Counted from the first letter of the stretch, positions 1 to 10,217 are shown. The stretch is 64,000 nt of DNA from Alphaproteobacteria bacterium (GCA_017465405.1 JAFTWG010000017.1:62001-126000); one strand, 5' to 3'. The notes: generated from the sequence alone by a model not told the origin. A program made the numbers and translations.

Positions 1-1400
1 CGGCATTTGTTCCTATTTTTTCACAAAAATTGGTTGGAGAAGGAAAAAAACAGGCAATTAAATTCGCTGCCCAAGCAATTTCCGTTTTAGCGCTGTTTGT
101 AGGAATCTTTGTGTTGCTTATGGAAGTTTTTATGCCTGCCGTGGTTATGGTTTTGGCTCCGGGCTTTGTTGATGATGCCGGAAAAATTGAGTTAGCTGTT
201 TTTTTGTCAAGAATCACTTTCCCGTTCTTGTTATTAGTTTCTATTGTTTCATTTCAGTCAGGAGTTCTAAATTCTTTAGGAAAGTTTGCAGCACCGGCTT
301 CAGCTCCAGTGATTCTTAATTTGACGATGATTGCCTCTGTTTTTGTACTAATGCCGTTTATCTCAACTCCGGCATATCGCATTGCAATAGCTGTTCCTAC
401 AGCAGGAGTTTTAGAAATTTTGTGGTTGCATTTCTTCTTAAAAAGACAAGATGTGTTTATAAAACCTCAATCCGATGTGTTTGCATTGGTTAAAACCGAA
501 GAAATAAAAACACTGTTTAAGCGAATTGCCCCCGGAGTTTTCGGTGCCGGAATTTATCAGATAAATATGATGGTTGATACAATTTTAGTTTCGTTGGTCG
601 GAACAGGTGCAATTTCTTGGTTATACTATGCAAATCGTTTACAGCAATTGCCGTTAGGGGTTGTCGGTGCTGCCATCGGTGTAGCTCTATTGCCTATATT
701 ATCAAAACAATTAAAAGCGGAAGAAATTGGTGAAGCAAAACAAACTCAAGACAAAGCAATAGAATATGGAGCAATTCTCTCAATGCCGGCTGCCGTTGCC
801 TTGATTGTTTTGGCTGAGCCGATTGTTAATGTGTTGTTTCAACATGGAAAATTTGGAGTTTTTGAAACAGAAATGACGGCAAAAGCGGTTGTTGTTTATG
901 CAATAAGTTTGCCGGTTTATGTTATGGTAAAAGCTTTAACTCCTAATTTTTTTGCCCGTTGTGATACTAAAACTCCGGTTAAATATAGTGCGGTGGTTTT
1001 GGTTGCAAATTTAGTTTTTGCATTATTGCTCATGAAACCTTTCGGGCACGTCGGAATTGCCTCTGCCGCAACCCTATCGGCATTTGTTTCTCTATATCAA
1101 TATGTACGAGGTTTGAAAAAAAGAGGTTTTTGGTGTTTTTCGAAAGAACTTAAAAAACGAATCGCTAAAATATGTTTATCTTCTTTGATAATGGGAATAT
1201 TTTTATATATTGAAAAATATTGCCTAACTTTGTTTTTTGGTGATTGGTTAGGATTTTCATTAATTGTCAAATTTATTTTATTAGCAATAATAGGAACACT
1301 TGCTTTATTACTTTTCTTGATTATGATAAAAATATCAGGTGTTATGGATGCTTTTATGTGGCTAAAGAGCATCTATTGTAAGAGGAGAAAAAAATGCTGA
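1..1400 (+). CDS. murJ: Lipid II flippase MurJ, 5'-truncated by the window edge
   Basis: The reading frame is open from base 3, and the first codons read AFVPIFSQKLVGEGKK, a typical MurJ segment (FVPxFSxKL). The gene therefore begins outside the window, and the TTG at 30 is not the real start. About 466 residues remain, with roughly 12 hydrophobic segments and the MATE/MOP-like MurJ pattern, including FFARxDTKTPVK near the middle of the C-terminal half. MurJ flips lipid II across the inner membrane for peptidoglycan synthesis. The stop overlaps the next gene by 7 bases, so the two are probably co-transcribed. Family assignment is strong. Only the N-terminal helix or two is missing. Confidence 0.93.
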   Translation, partial: AFVPIFSQKLVGEGKKQAIKFAAQAISVLALFVGIFVLLMEVFMPAVVMVLAPGFVDDAGKIELAVFLSRITFPFLLLVSIVSFQSGVLNSLGKFAAPASAPVILNLTMIASVFVLMPFISTPAYRIAIAVPTAGVLEILWLHFFLKRQDVFIKPQSDVFALVKTEEIKTLFKRIAPGVFGAGIYQINMMVDTILVSLVGTGAISWLYYANRLQQLPLGVVGAAIGVALLPILSKQLKAEEIGEAKQTQDKAIEYGAILSMPAAVALIVLAEPIVNVLFQHGKFGVFETEMTAKAVVVYAISLPVYVMVKALTPNFFARCDTKTPVKYSAVVLVANLVFALLLMKPFGHVGIASAATLSAFVSLYQYVRGLKKRGFWCFSKELKKRIAKICLSSLIMGIFLYIEKYCLTLFFGDWLGFSLIVKFILLAIIGTLALLLFLIMIKISGVMDAFMWLKSIYCKRRKKC

Positions 1401-2401
1401 AAGAAAAATTGTTGCAGTTGATAAAAAAAGTAAAACAAATCTTTCTTTCCGGTACGGAAATGATAAAAAAGGCTTTTAATTCATGGCCTAAAGCATTTAT
1501 CGGTGTGTTTATATTTTTGATTTTAGCATATTATCCGTTAGGTGGAAAAATAAGTGAAAATATAGATAAAACAATAGATTATGATTTTTCGTCGGTATCC
1601 GCTGAACAGTCTCAAACAGTAGAATTGGCAGCGTATTTGATAAATAGAGAAGTAAACGAAAATATATGGACGGCAAACTTACCGTTTTTCTTTCCCGCAT
1701 ATAGTTTAGACAATATGCCTAATTTTCAAACAGGGATAGTTCAATCATTAGCGAGAGTGACCAAAGCTATATCTTCCCAAATTCAGTGTTTGGAAAATGA
1801 AAAAGAGATTAAAGAAATTAAAGCTGCAGCGAAATTATTGAGCTATCCTTCAAATGTTTGGTTATTTCATCCTGATAATAAGTTGAAAATGGCTCCTTCT
1901 TCATCTGCCCAATATAAAAAGGCCAGAAAAAAACTCAAAGATTTTAATGTTGCACTAAAAGAAGAAAAATGTTTTTGGATTCGTGACAAAGAGAGCTTAT
2001 ATAAAATAAACAAGGCTGTTATCAAAGGATTGTCAAAGGCGATTACGGATATCGAAAATGAGATTAGAGAAGGAAGTAATCGTTGGACAGATACCAAAGC
2101 AGATGATGTTTTTTATCTGAATCAAGGTCGAGTTTATGCGTTTATGTTGATTTTGAAAAAATTGGGAAGAGATTATAAACAAGTTTTAATGTCTGAAGAG
2201 TTGTATCAAGACTGGACGATTGCTACCAGAGCTTTGCAAAATGCGGTTGAAATGACACCGGAGATTGTTGTTAACGGAAAAATTGATGACAGTTTAAAAC
2301 CGAACCATTTAATGAATTTAGGCTATTATATTATTAAAACAGAAAATATATTAACGAAAATAAATATTAAGTTGAACGGAGAATCTAAAAATGCGAATTG
2401 A
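1394..2401 (+). CDS. DUF2333 family membrane-anchored protein
   Basis: This is a 335-residue protein with one N-terminal membrane segment (about residues 34-50) followed by a long soluble, helix-rich part, presumably periplasmic. The stretch around NIWTANLPFFFPAYSLDNMPNFQ matches the conserved core I associate with DUF2333 (W-T-x-N-x-PFFxP...LDNMPNFQ). That family is common in proteobacteria and has no assigned reaction. It overlaps murJ by 7 bases and nfuA by 11 bases, so the three genes look like one transcript. The link to envelope biogenesis is an inference from the neighbour only. No catalytic motif is visible. Confidence 0.7.
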   Translation: MLKEKLLQLIKKVKQIFLSGTEMIKKAFNSWPKAFIGVFIFLILAYYPLGGKISENIDKTIDYDFSSVSAEQSQTVELAAYLINREVNENIWTANLPFFFPAYSLDNMPNFQTGIVQSLARVTKAISSQIQCLENEKEIKEIKAAAKLLSYPSNVWLFHPDNKLKMAPSSSAQYKKARKKLKDFNVALKEEKCFWIRDKESLYKINKAVIKGLSKAITDIENEIREGSNRWTDTKADDVFYLNQGRVYAFMLILKKLGRDYKQVLMSEELYQDWTIATRALQNAVEMTPEIVVNGKIDDSLKPNHLMNLGYYIIKTENILTKINIKLNGESKNAN

Positions 2402-2927
2402 AACACAGGCTTCGCCGGATGAAAATATTATGCACTTTTATCCGGAAAACGGACTGAATATAAAAAATAGCGCAAAATATATAGATATTAAATCTATTCG
2501 TAAATCCTCTTTAGCAGAGAATCTTTTTGATTTAGGCGGGATTAATGCTGTTTTAATAACACCGGATAGTGTATCCGTTACTAAAAACGATGACGTCTCT
2601 TGGGGTGATATAAAACCTTTGGTGTTGGCGGAAATTATGGATTTTTTAACATCGGGAGCACAAATAGTAATTGAAGACGAATCGGAAAAAGAAGAAGATT
2701 TAATTGAAAAAATAAACGGATTACTTAATGCTCGTATTCGTCCGGCAATTCAACGTGATGGCGGAGATATTGTTTTGCGTAAGTTTGAAGGTGGAATAGC
2801 GTATGTTGAATTGCAAGGAAAATGCGTAGGTTGCCCTTATGCACAAAGAACACTGAAAGATGGTGTAGAAAAGATTTTAAAAACATATATTCCGGAAGTA
2901 AAAGCTGTAGAAAAATATGAAAACTAA
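2391..2927 (+). CDS. nfuA: NFU-type Fe-S cluster scaffold (Nfu_N + NifU C-terminal domain)
   Basis: 178 residues. Residues 1-90 match the Nfu_N domain (opening MRIETQASPDENIMHFYP and an FDLGGINAVLITPDSVSVTK block). Residues 105-175 form the NifU C-terminal scaffold domain with RPAIQRDGGDI and the cluster-binding CVGCPYA (CxxC). This is the NFU1/NfuA arrangement found in Alphaproteobacteria and mitochondria, where the protein hands 4Fe-4S clusters to targets. The clusters it carries would be useful to the hydrogenase and RlmN encoded elsewhere in this window (inference). It overlaps the genes on both sides by 11 bases, suggesting translational coupling. Confidence 0.92.
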   Translation: MRIETQASPDENIMHFYPENGLNIKNSAKYIDIKSIRKSSLAENLFDLGGINAVLITPDSVSVTKNDDVSWGDIKPLVLAEIMDFLTSGAQIVIEDESEKEEDLIEKINGLLNARIRPAIQRDGGDIVLRKFEGGIAYVELQGKCVGCPYAQRTLKDGVEKILKTYIPEVKAVEKYEN

Positions 2928-3825
2928 AATACTAAAAGTTCTGACTTTACTGTTTTTGTTATTTGCGTTTGATACAAAAGCAAATAATAAATTTCTTTTT
3001 GAAATTCAGCCGGAAGGAATTTATATCGATAATGTAAATGTTGAGGTATTAAAAAAAATATTTTCTGATTATAAATATACCGAATTTGTGAGAGAATCGA
3101 AAAAAATCCCTCCATTGATGTTACAATCAATGCCGTTTGATTTTAATAACATAAAATCTAAAGATGAAAGAAATAAACTTTTTATTCAGATAATGACTCC
3201 GTTAGTGATGAAAGTTAACGAAGATATTACATTGGAACGTAAAAAGCTTTTTGATTTGAAATCCCTGAATAGCAAAGAAGGACTTTCGGAACAACAAAAA
3301 AAAGAGATAGAAGATTTTGCGGTGAAATATGATGTTTTTACCAGAATGAAGGGCAAAGAACGATATGATATTATTTTGGAAGAACTTACAGAAAAAATTG
3401 ATATTATTCCGGCATCTTTACTGATAGCGGTTGCTGTGGCAGAAAGCAATTGGGGGACAGCAAGAGAAGTAAGGGAAGGCCATTCTCTTTATAAGGAAAA
3501 GGAATGGTTTACCGACGAAGGAATTAAGCCGGCAAAAGAAGATGATGATAGCTACAGAATCAAGGTGTATCCTAATTTATTAGCCTCAATAGAAGATTAT
3601 GCCCTAAAATTGAACAGGGATGTTAATTTCAGTTATTTTCGTGTTTCTCGTAAATTTTTGCGAGCACATAATCAGGTGTTAAAAGGAAGAGTTACCGTAC
3701 ATAACATGGTTACGGGTTCTCCTTTAGAAAATTATGCCGGATTACTGAATTATATTTTAACTTTCTACGATTTGGTGAATATTGACGAATCACAATTAGA
3801 CAGCATTAGCAATTTGGAGAAATAA
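2917..3825 (+). CDS. Bax-like mannosyl-glycoprotein endo-beta-N-acetylglucosaminidase-domain protein
   Basis: 302 residues with an N-terminal signal peptide (MKTKILKVLTLLFLLFAF, cleavage near residue 22). The C-terminal half carries a glucosaminidase-type domain: ASLLIAVAVAESNWGTARE, with the likely catalytic Glu in AESNWG, then a segment resembling the SxxxYxxxLN(R) region of the fold (SIEDYALKLNRD). The length and layout match the E. coli Bax protein family of periplasmic peptidoglycan hydrolases. The start overlaps nfuA by 11 bases. Its position after murJ suggests a cell-wall role. Substrate not shown by sequence. Confidence 0.82.
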   Translation: MKTKILKVLTLLFLLFAFDTKANNKFLFEIQPEGIYIDNVNVEVLKKIFSDYKYTEFVRESKKIPPLMLQSMPFDFNNIKSKDERNKLFIQIMTPLVMKVNEDITLERKKLFDLKSLNSKEGLSEQQKKEIEDFAVKYDVFTRMKGKERYDIILEELTEKIDIIPASLLIAVAVAESNWGTAREVREGHSLYKEKEWFTDEGIKPAKEDDDSYRIKVYPNLLASIEDYALKLNRDVNFSYFRVSRKFLRAHNQVLKGRVTVHNMVTGSPLENYAGLLNYILTFYDLVNIDESQLDSISNLEK

Positions 3826-3828
3826 ATA

Positions 3829-4527
3829 ATGTTAAAAGTAACCCCCGTTTTGTGTCGTGCCGGACAAATGGATAATTATGCTTATTTATTGGAAGATGTG
3901 GCAACAAAAACGGTTGCAGTTTTAGATGTTTCGGAAGCAGAACCTGTTATTAACGAATGTGAAAAGCAAGGTGTTACTCCAAAGTTTATTTTTACGACAC
4001 ATCACCATTTTGACCATGTTGAAGGAAATCTGACCATAAAAGAAAAATATGGAGCGAAAATTGTCGGAGCTGAAGCTGATAGTTTCAGAATTGCCGGTAT
4101 GGATATTATGCTTAAAGATGGAGATAATTTTAAATTGGGAGATAGCGTGGCTCATATATTATCAGCAGACGGACATACTATCGGTCATATTTTGTGGTAT
4201 TTTGAGAAAGATAAAATTTTATTTACCGGAGATGTTTTGTTTAATTTGTGTATCGGCGGTTTATTTGAGGGAACGGCAGAGCAAATGTGGAATACTTTAG
4301 AAAAAATAAAAAAGCTGCCTGATGATGTCGTTTTTTATCCCGGACATGAATATACAATATATGGTTTTCATAATTTACATGGGCTTCCCGGTGAAAGATA
4401 TATTGAAAAAGCCAAAAAAAGATTGGCTCAAGGACTGCCTGTTGCTCCGGTTTCTTTGGGCGAAGAAAAAATTTGCAATCCCTATTTATCGGCAGACAGT
4501 TTTGCGGAATTTTGTAAACTGGTTTAG
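3829..4527 (+). CDS. gloB: Metallo-beta-lactamase-fold hydrolase, glyoxalase II-like
   Basis: 232 residues. The metal-binding signature THHHFDH is at residues 57-63, followed by the later ligands in DGHTIGHI, FTGDVLF and YPGHEYT, in the order found in hydroxyacylglutathione hydrolases. These use two metals to hydrolyse S-lactoylglutathione to lactate and glutathione. The C-terminal part (PYLSADSFAEFCKLV) is a short version of the glyoxalase II substrate-binding domain, somewhat reduced compared with the usual ~255 residues. Persulfide dioxygenase and other MBL esterases are alternatives. It follows the Bax-like gene by 3 bases. Confidence 0.8.
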   Translation: MLKVTPVLCRAGQMDNYAYLLEDVATKTVAVLDVSEAEPVINECEKQGVTPKFIFTTHHHFDHVEGNLTIKEKYGAKIVGAEADSFRIAGMDIMLKDGDNFKLGDSVAHILSADGHTIGHILWYFEKDKILFTGDVLFNLCIGGLFEGTAEQMWNTLEKIKKLPDDVVFYPGHEYTIYGFHNLHGLPGERYIEKAKKRLAQGLPVAPVSLGEEKICNPYLSADSFAEFCKLV

Positions 4528-4593
4528 TTTTTCTTAAACTTTTATTAGCGATTGTTATGTAAATTAAAAGAGTGTAACTTTTAAGGTATAACA

Positions 4594-5262
4594 ATGTTTT
4601 ACATTTTGGCCGGTTTTGTTTTTGGTGCATTGATACCATATATGTCACGTCGTTTTGCAAAATTTATGCCAGCAACGGCTGCGTATGCTATTTATCGATT
4701 GATAAAACCTAATAAAATATCTTCAAAAAGAAATGATAAATACAAGAAGCTACTAAAAGATTATAAGTTACGAAGCTTGTTATATGCTTGTGTTTCTGCG
4801 ATATTATCCGGACTGGTTTGGTTTAGGTTAGGAGATGCAAATATATGTTGGTGGCTTGGATTTGTTTGGACATTGTTATTACTTACCGAAATTGATATAA
4901 AAATGTTTTTATTGCCGGATATTTTAACAGTACCTTTGTTAATCTGCGGTTTTGTTTTTGCAACGATAAGCAATCCGTTTATTTCTCCGCTTGAAAGCTC
5001 GGTTGCTGCGCTTGCCGGATATGTAATTCCGGTTATTGCAACCTTGGCGATGTTATGGAGAAGTGTTGATGCTTTCGGTGGCGGGGATATAAAATTACTT
5101 ACGGCAATAGGAGCATGGTTGGGAGTGGAACCGCTTATATATACCATTTTATCATCATGTGTAATATTTGGTGTATACTCTTTGGTAAAACGTCAGAGAG
5201 CAGGGGCTTTCGGGCCGTCTTTGGCAATAGGTGCAATTTTGGTTTTATTGTCTGTTTTTTAA
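4594..5262 (+). CDS. Type IV prepilin peptidase (A24 family)
   Basis: 222 residues with about seven membrane segments. Both catalytic aspartates of the A24 aspartic peptidases are visible: D101 in TEIDIKMFLLPD and D165 in FGGGDIKLLTAIGAWLG. The N-terminal ~60 residues lack the CxxC pairs of the methyltransferase domain of bifunctional PilD, so this is probably a peptidase-only form. It would cleave leader peptides of type IV pilins or type II secretion pseudopilins, but no pilin gene is in the window. The SD-like AAGG sits 8-9 bases before ATG. No obvious terminator separates it from the preceding gene. Confidence 0.85.
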   Translation: MFYILAGFVFGALIPYMSRRFAKFMPATAAYAIYRLIKPNKISSKRNDKYKKLLKDYKLRSLLYACVSAILSGLVWFRLGDANICWWLGFVWTLLLLTEIDIKMFLLPDILTVPLLICGFVFATISNPFISPLESSVAALAGYVIPVIATLAMLWRSVDAFGGGDIKLLTAIGAWLGVEPLIYTILSSCVIFGVYSLVKRQRAGAFGPSLAIGAILVLLSVF

Positions 5263-5280
5263 CTTGTAGCGAGGTCTAAA

Positions 5281-5997
5281 ATGGGAATTATAAATATGTC
5301 AGATGAGCGAACAAAAGCCAGAAAAGTTATTGAAACAAATAACTTCGACTATTTGATAATGTTTGTTATCTGTATGGATGCGGTTGCTTTGGGATTGCTT
5401 ACGATAGGTGTTGAAAATATTGATTTTATGAAAACAATGTTTTTGTTAGATCGTCTTTGTATGGCAATCTTTATCGTTGAAATGTTGTTGAAAATGTACG
5501 CTTACGGGCCAAAATTTTTCAAATCCGGATGGAATATTTTTGATTTGATTGTGGTTGGAATTTCATCAATGCCTTTGACCAGTTATTTGATAATTTTGCG
5601 TGCATTCCGTTTGTTCCGTTTATTGCGTTATATAAACCACTTCAAACAAATGAAGAGCATTATAAATATTATGCTTTCAATTCTACCTAATTTTGTGGCA
5701 ATGGCTGTGGTATTGTGTGTTTTTGTTTATGTATTCGGGGTTATGGGGGTTGCATTATTTGGAGAACAGGTTGCCGCTTTTGGTGATTTATGGTCCTCTA
5801 TATTCAGTTTGTTACAAGCATTTACTTTGGATGGTTGGGCATCAACGATAGCTCGTCCGGTTATGAGAATATATCCCCATTCTTGGATATTCTTTTTCAG
5901 TTTTGTTATGGTATCTTTCTTGTTGGTAACAAGTTTTGGCTTAAGCGTTATAACATCTATGGTGAAAAAAGAATTTAAGATACAATCAAAACTGTAA
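5281..5997 (+). CDS. Single-domain voltage-gated cation channel (NaChBac/NavAb type)
   Basis: 238 residues, one six-helix unit that would assemble as a tetramer. S4 shows arginines every third residue (R107, R110, R113, R116 in ILRAFRLFRLLR). The pore loop reads FTLDGWAS, with the filter at residues 182-188, where NaChBac/NavAb channels usually have TLESW. S6 ends in TSFGLSVITSMVKKEF. The Glu-to-Asp and Ser-to-Gly changes in the filter make ion preference uncertain (see findings). An SD (GAGG) lies 7 bases before the ATG at 5281, although an internal ATG at 5296 is possible. Followed by a strong terminator. Confidence 0.88.
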   Translation: MGIINMSDERTKARKVIETNNFDYLIMFVICMDAVALGLLTIGVENIDFMKTMFLLDRLCMAIFIVEMLLKMYAYGPKFFKSGWNIFDLIVVGISSMPLTSYLIILRAFRLFRLLRYINHFKQMKSIINIMLSILPNFVAMAVVLCVFVYVFGVMGVALFGEQVAAFGDLWSSIFSLLQAFTLDGWASTIARPVMRIYPHSWIFFFSFVMVSFLLVTSFGLSVITSMVKKEFKIQSKL

Positions 5998-6018
5998 AAA
6001 AAAGAAAAAATATAAAAA

Positions 6019-6043
6019 TACCGGAAATTTTCCGGTATTTTTT
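6019..6043 (+). terminator. Rho-independent terminator after the cation channel gene
   Basis: A perfect 9-bp stem (TACCGGAAA / TTTCCGGTA) with a one-base nominal loop is followed by a run of T. It ends the channel transcript and isolates the groESL promoter. Confidence 0.88.
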
Positions 6044-6054
6044 GTTGTAATAAA

Positions 6055-6083
6055 CTTGACAACGCAAAAAACAATTACTAACT
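6055..6083 (+). promoter_or_regulatory. Putative heat-shock (RpoH-type) promoter of groESL
   Basis: CTTGAC at 6055-6060, a 17-base spacer, then CTAACT at 6078-6083, about 35 bases before the groES start. The same element with the same spacing (CTTGAC-N17-CTAAAT) occurs upstream of grpE at 33823-33851. Alphaproteobacterial sigma-32 promoters are described with a CTTGAC-like -35 element. Assignment to RpoH is therefore inference from the shared pattern and the heat-shock role of both genes. No CIRCE inverted repeat was seen. Confidence 0.6.
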
Positions 6084-6117
6084 AAAGTATAGCAAAAATT
6101 TTAAGGAGTTTCAGACT

Positions 6118-6405
6118 ATGAATGTAAGACCATTGTATGACAGAGTTTTAGTCAAAAGATTGGATGAATTAACAACAACCGCCGGCGGAATTATTATTCC
6201 TGATACAGCGAAAGAAAAACCGTCAGAAGGTATTGTTGAAGCTGTTGGAACCGGTGCTCGCACCGAAGACGGAAAGGTTATTCCGATGACCGTTAAAGTC
6301 GGTGACCATGTTTTGTTTGCTAAGTGGGGCGGAACAGAAATTAAAATTAACGGCGAAGAAAGACTTATTATAAAAGAGTCTGAATTGTTGGGTATTGTTG
6401 AATAA
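6118..6405 (+). CDS. groES: Co-chaperonin GroES
   Basis: 95 residues, the usual length. It shows the family N-terminus [14 protein letters not shown], the mobile loop around [19 protein letters not shown], the roof segment, and [24 protein letters not shown] at the C-terminus. It forms the heptameric lid of the GroEL folding chamber in the cytoplasm. A strong SD (AAGGAG) lies ahead of the ATG. groEL follows after 19 bases, and both sit behind the putative heat-shock promoter. Confidence 0.98.
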   Translation: MNVRPLYDRVLVKRLDELTTTAGGIIIPDTAKEKPSEGIVEAVGTGARTEDGKVIPMTVKVGDHVLFAKWGGTEIKINGEERLIIKESELLGIVE

Positions 6406-6412
6406 AATATAG

Positions 6413-8071
<1,659 letters not shown>

Positions 8072-8090
8072 TTTTACAAAAACGAACAAA

Positions 8091-8123
8091 ATACCCGTTC
8101 ATTTTTTGAGCGGGTATTTTTTT
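8091..8123 (+). terminator. Rho-independent terminator of groESL
   Basis: Stem ATACCCG / CGGGTAT with a T-rich loop, followed by TTTTTT. Confidence 0.85.
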
Positions 8124-8190
8124 AGTGATAATTTAACCAAGAAATGATAATGTCTTGAGAATAATTAACATAAATGACAAGTAAGTGATA

Positions 8191-8811
8191 ATGAAGAAAC
8201 ATTTTTATATCTTTCGCCACGGGCAAACAATTTGGAATGCAGAAGGACGCCCGCAAGGGCAACATGAATATCCGGTTCCTTTGACCGTAACCGGTCAGGA
8301 ACAAGCTCGTAAATTGTCACAAAGATTGAAAGATAAAAAAATAAAACGAATCTTCAGTTCCGATTTGTTGAGAGCAAAACAAACCGGAGAAATTGTGGCT
8401 AAAGAATTGAATGTTCCTATTGATTTTGATAGACGTTTGCGTGAAGTTGATTATGGAATATTAAATGGTCTTTATACGATAGAAAGAGAAGAAGTTTATC
8501 CGGATTTTAAACGATGCTATGAAGATATAACGGTACCATTTCCTGAGGGCGAGAGTCTTTGTTGTGTGGCAGAACGAATCAAGGAAACATTGAAAGAAAT
8601 AGCAGTTAATGTTTCAAATCGAGTAATAGGAATTTCTACTCATGGCCACGCAATAACCGCTTTAATAGACGTTGTTTTTGATTATAAGGTTCAACGAATC
8701 GAAAATTGTGATTATGTACATATAACCTATACTCCGGAAAAAGACTTGTTTGAAGCGATTGAATTGCCGCCGAGAAGAGAGGAATATAAACCTCAGATAG
8801 TGAATTATTAG
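8191..8811 (+). CDS. Histidine phosphatase (phosphoglycerate mutase-like) family protein
   Basis: 206 residues. The N-terminal phosphate pocket FRHGQTIWN carries the nucleophilic His. The second arginine motif is in SSDLLRAKQTGE, the acid region in LREVDYGILNG, and the second catalytic His in ISTHGHAITAL. The branch includes cofactor-dependent phosphoglycerate mutases, cobalamin ribazole phosphatase and broad phosphatases, so the substrate is open. The window separately encodes cofactor-independent GpmI, so glycolytic mutase activity is less likely for this protein. I prefer ATG 8191 over GTG 8185 because the family motif starts 9 residues later, as usual. Confidence 0.85.
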   Translation: MKKHFYIFRHGQTIWNAEGRPQGQHEYPVPLTVTGQEQARKLSQRLKDKKIKRIFSSDLLRAKQTGEIVAKELNVPIDFDRRLREVDYGILNGLYTIEREEVYPDFKRCYEDITVPFPEGESLCCVAERIKETLKEIAVNVSNRVIGISTHGHAITALIDVVFDYKVQRIENCDYVHITYTPEKDLFEAIELPPRREEYKPQIVNY

Positions 8812-8848
8812 AATGAAAAATTTTTTTGAAAAAAATGTAAATTAATGC

Positions 8849-8876
8849 TTGCAAAATTTTTTGTATGTGATATTAA
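8849..8876 (+). promoter_or_regulatory. Sigma-70-like promoter of tRNA-Gly
   Basis: TTGCAA (8849-8854), 16-base spacer, TATTAA (8871-8876), with the tRNA beginning 19 bases downstream. Confidence 0.6.
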
Positions 8877-8894
8877 ATACTTCGTTCTAACGAT

Positions 8895-8969
8895 GCGGGC
8901 GTAGCTCAGGGGTAGAGCGCAACCTTGCCAAGGTTGATGTCGAGGGTTCGAATCCCTTCACCCGCTCCA
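8895..8969 (+). tRNA. tRNA-Gly(GCC), CCA encoded
   Basis: Full cloverleaf: acceptor GCGGGCG/CACCCGC, D-arm GCTC...GAGC, anticodon loop TTGCCAA (anticodon GCC), T-arm GAGGG-TTCGAAT-CCCTT. The discriminator is T and CCA is encoded at 8967-8969. One acceptor position is mismatched (C6 opposite A67), where related tRNAs usually have T6-A67. Confidence 0.97.
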
Positions 8970-8976
8970 ATTACAG

Positions 8977-9004
8977 AAAGCCACCTAAAAGGTGGCTTTT
9001 TTGT
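8977..9004 (+). terminator. Terminator after tRNA-Gly, possibly shared with the opposite-strand gene
   Basis: Perfect 9-bp stem AAAGCCACC / GGTGGCTTT with loop TAAAA, followed by T-rich sequence. The AAA run on the 5' side means it may also help end the convergent gene at 9014. Confidence 0.85.
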
Positions 9005-9013
9005 TGTTTAACG

Positions 9014-10216
9014 TTATGAATTTGTTGCTCGATCAATGATTTTTTTTATTAAATTTTTTAGTCTGTCATCGAGATAACCAGCTACCCCTTCATGAATATA
9101 CAAAGGAACACCATAATATGCTCCGGCTACAGCTCCTGTTATAGCTCCTATTGTATCACTATCTCCTCCAATAGAAATAGCAATTCTTATAGCATCTTCA
9201 AAATTTTCAGATTCAAAAAAAGCTTTTAATGCCTGAGGCACAGTTTTTTGGCAAGATTCGCTAAAACTATATTTGTTACGAATCTCATCAATAGTAAAAT
9301 TCATAGGATAATAGTTGTCGTTTATAATACGTTGTATAGCGTCTTTTCCAACTCCCAATAATGCTGCTCGTACAGCGACGGCAGTAGCTTCTGCTCCTTT
9401 AAGTCCTTCTGGATGATTATGAGAAATTTCGGTTACTTTACGAGCAAGTTCTTTTACTTCTTTAAATGATTTTGCAAAATAAGCGCAAGCACTGACTCTC
9501 ATTGCGGCACCATTACCCCAGCTGTTATATGGGGCAGGATTTTCAGAATTTAGCCATTGTTCAAAATTGTAACCATAGCCACAATCTGGATAGCACAATC
9601 CGATTTTTTTCATTGATTGGATTGTTTGTTGTCCTAAGTTTTTGTAATTACCTTTACATTCGGCAAGAGCATCACCGATAGCTATTGTCATTACGGTATC
9701 ATCAGTAAAAAAACAATCGGGATGAAAAAAATCAAACTCTTTACTTTTTATATTATCCCATTCAAAACGAGATCCTACAACATCTCCGACTATTGCTCCT
9801 AAAAAAGATAAAGTTCTGTTTCTTTTTCGGATTTTTTCTTTTTTTTGCTCTATTTGAGTTGTTGTTTCTGCTATAATAACTCCGTATTTATTAAACTGTC
9901 TGATTAGTCCGCTTTTTTTTCCGTTTTTATAGGTTATTTCTTCGCAAATAAGATTGTCATCATATTTCCTCATGATACCATTTATCCTGTTTTTAGTGTA
10001 TGGAACTTCACTTATTAACATATCGTTTTGGTAGAATTTATGAACACCTTCTTTTAATCCGTTAATATAAAGTCTGTAACTTTTAAATCCATTGGAACCG
10101 GTTCGGGTTTCGATTCCATGCTTTTTTCCATCTTTATAAAAACATACGGTTTCTATAGTATCAAACTCGTTTTTTGTTACGGTTTTAATTAGTCCGTCTT
10201 TTATTTTTTTAGCCAT
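9014..10216 (-). CDS. MORN-repeat / ADP-ribosylglycohydrolase fusion protein
   Basis: 400 residues in two parts. Residues ~20-115 hold several MORN-type (YwqK-like) repeats with the YKDGKKHGI, YINGLKEGV and YKNGKKSGL pattern. Residues ~136-400 form an ADP-ribosylglycohydrolase (DraG/ARH fold) domain: LGAIVGDVVGSRFEW, the Mg-binding TDDT at 171-174, and GGDSDTIGAITGAVAG from residue 350. The metal ligands look intact, so it probably removes ADP-ribose from a protein or other acceptor. No signal peptide, so cytoplasmic. The ATG follows the stop of the upstream gene by one base, indicating tight co-translation with a dead PBP-like membrane protein. Fusing MORN_2 repeats to this enzyme is unusual to me. 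Target unknown. Confidence 0.85.
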   Translation of the reverse strand: MAKKIKDGLIKTVTKNEFDTIETVCFYKDGKKHGIETRTGSNGFKSYRLYINGLKEGVHKFYQNDMLISEVPYTKNRINGIMRKYDDNLICEEITYKNGKKSGLIRQFNKYGVIIAETTTQIEQKKEKIRKRNRTLSFLGAIVGDVVGSRFEWDNIKSKEFDFFHPDCFFTDDTVMTIAIGDALAECKGNYKNLGQQTIQSMKKIGLCYPDCGYGYNFEQWLNSENPAPYNSWGNGAAMRVSACAYFAKSFKEVKELARKVTEISHNHPEGLKGAEATAVAVRAALLGVGKDAIQRIINDNYYPMNFTIDEIRNKYSFSESCQKTVPQALKAFFESENFEDAIRIAISIGGDSDTIGAITGAVAGAYYGVPLYIHEGVAGYLDDRLKNLIKKIIDRATNS

Positions 10217-10217
10217 T

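Noticed and set aside
6044..6117. CIRCE element (HrcA site) upstream of groESL
   Set aside because: No TTAGCACTC-N9-GAGTGCTAA-like inverted repeat is present.
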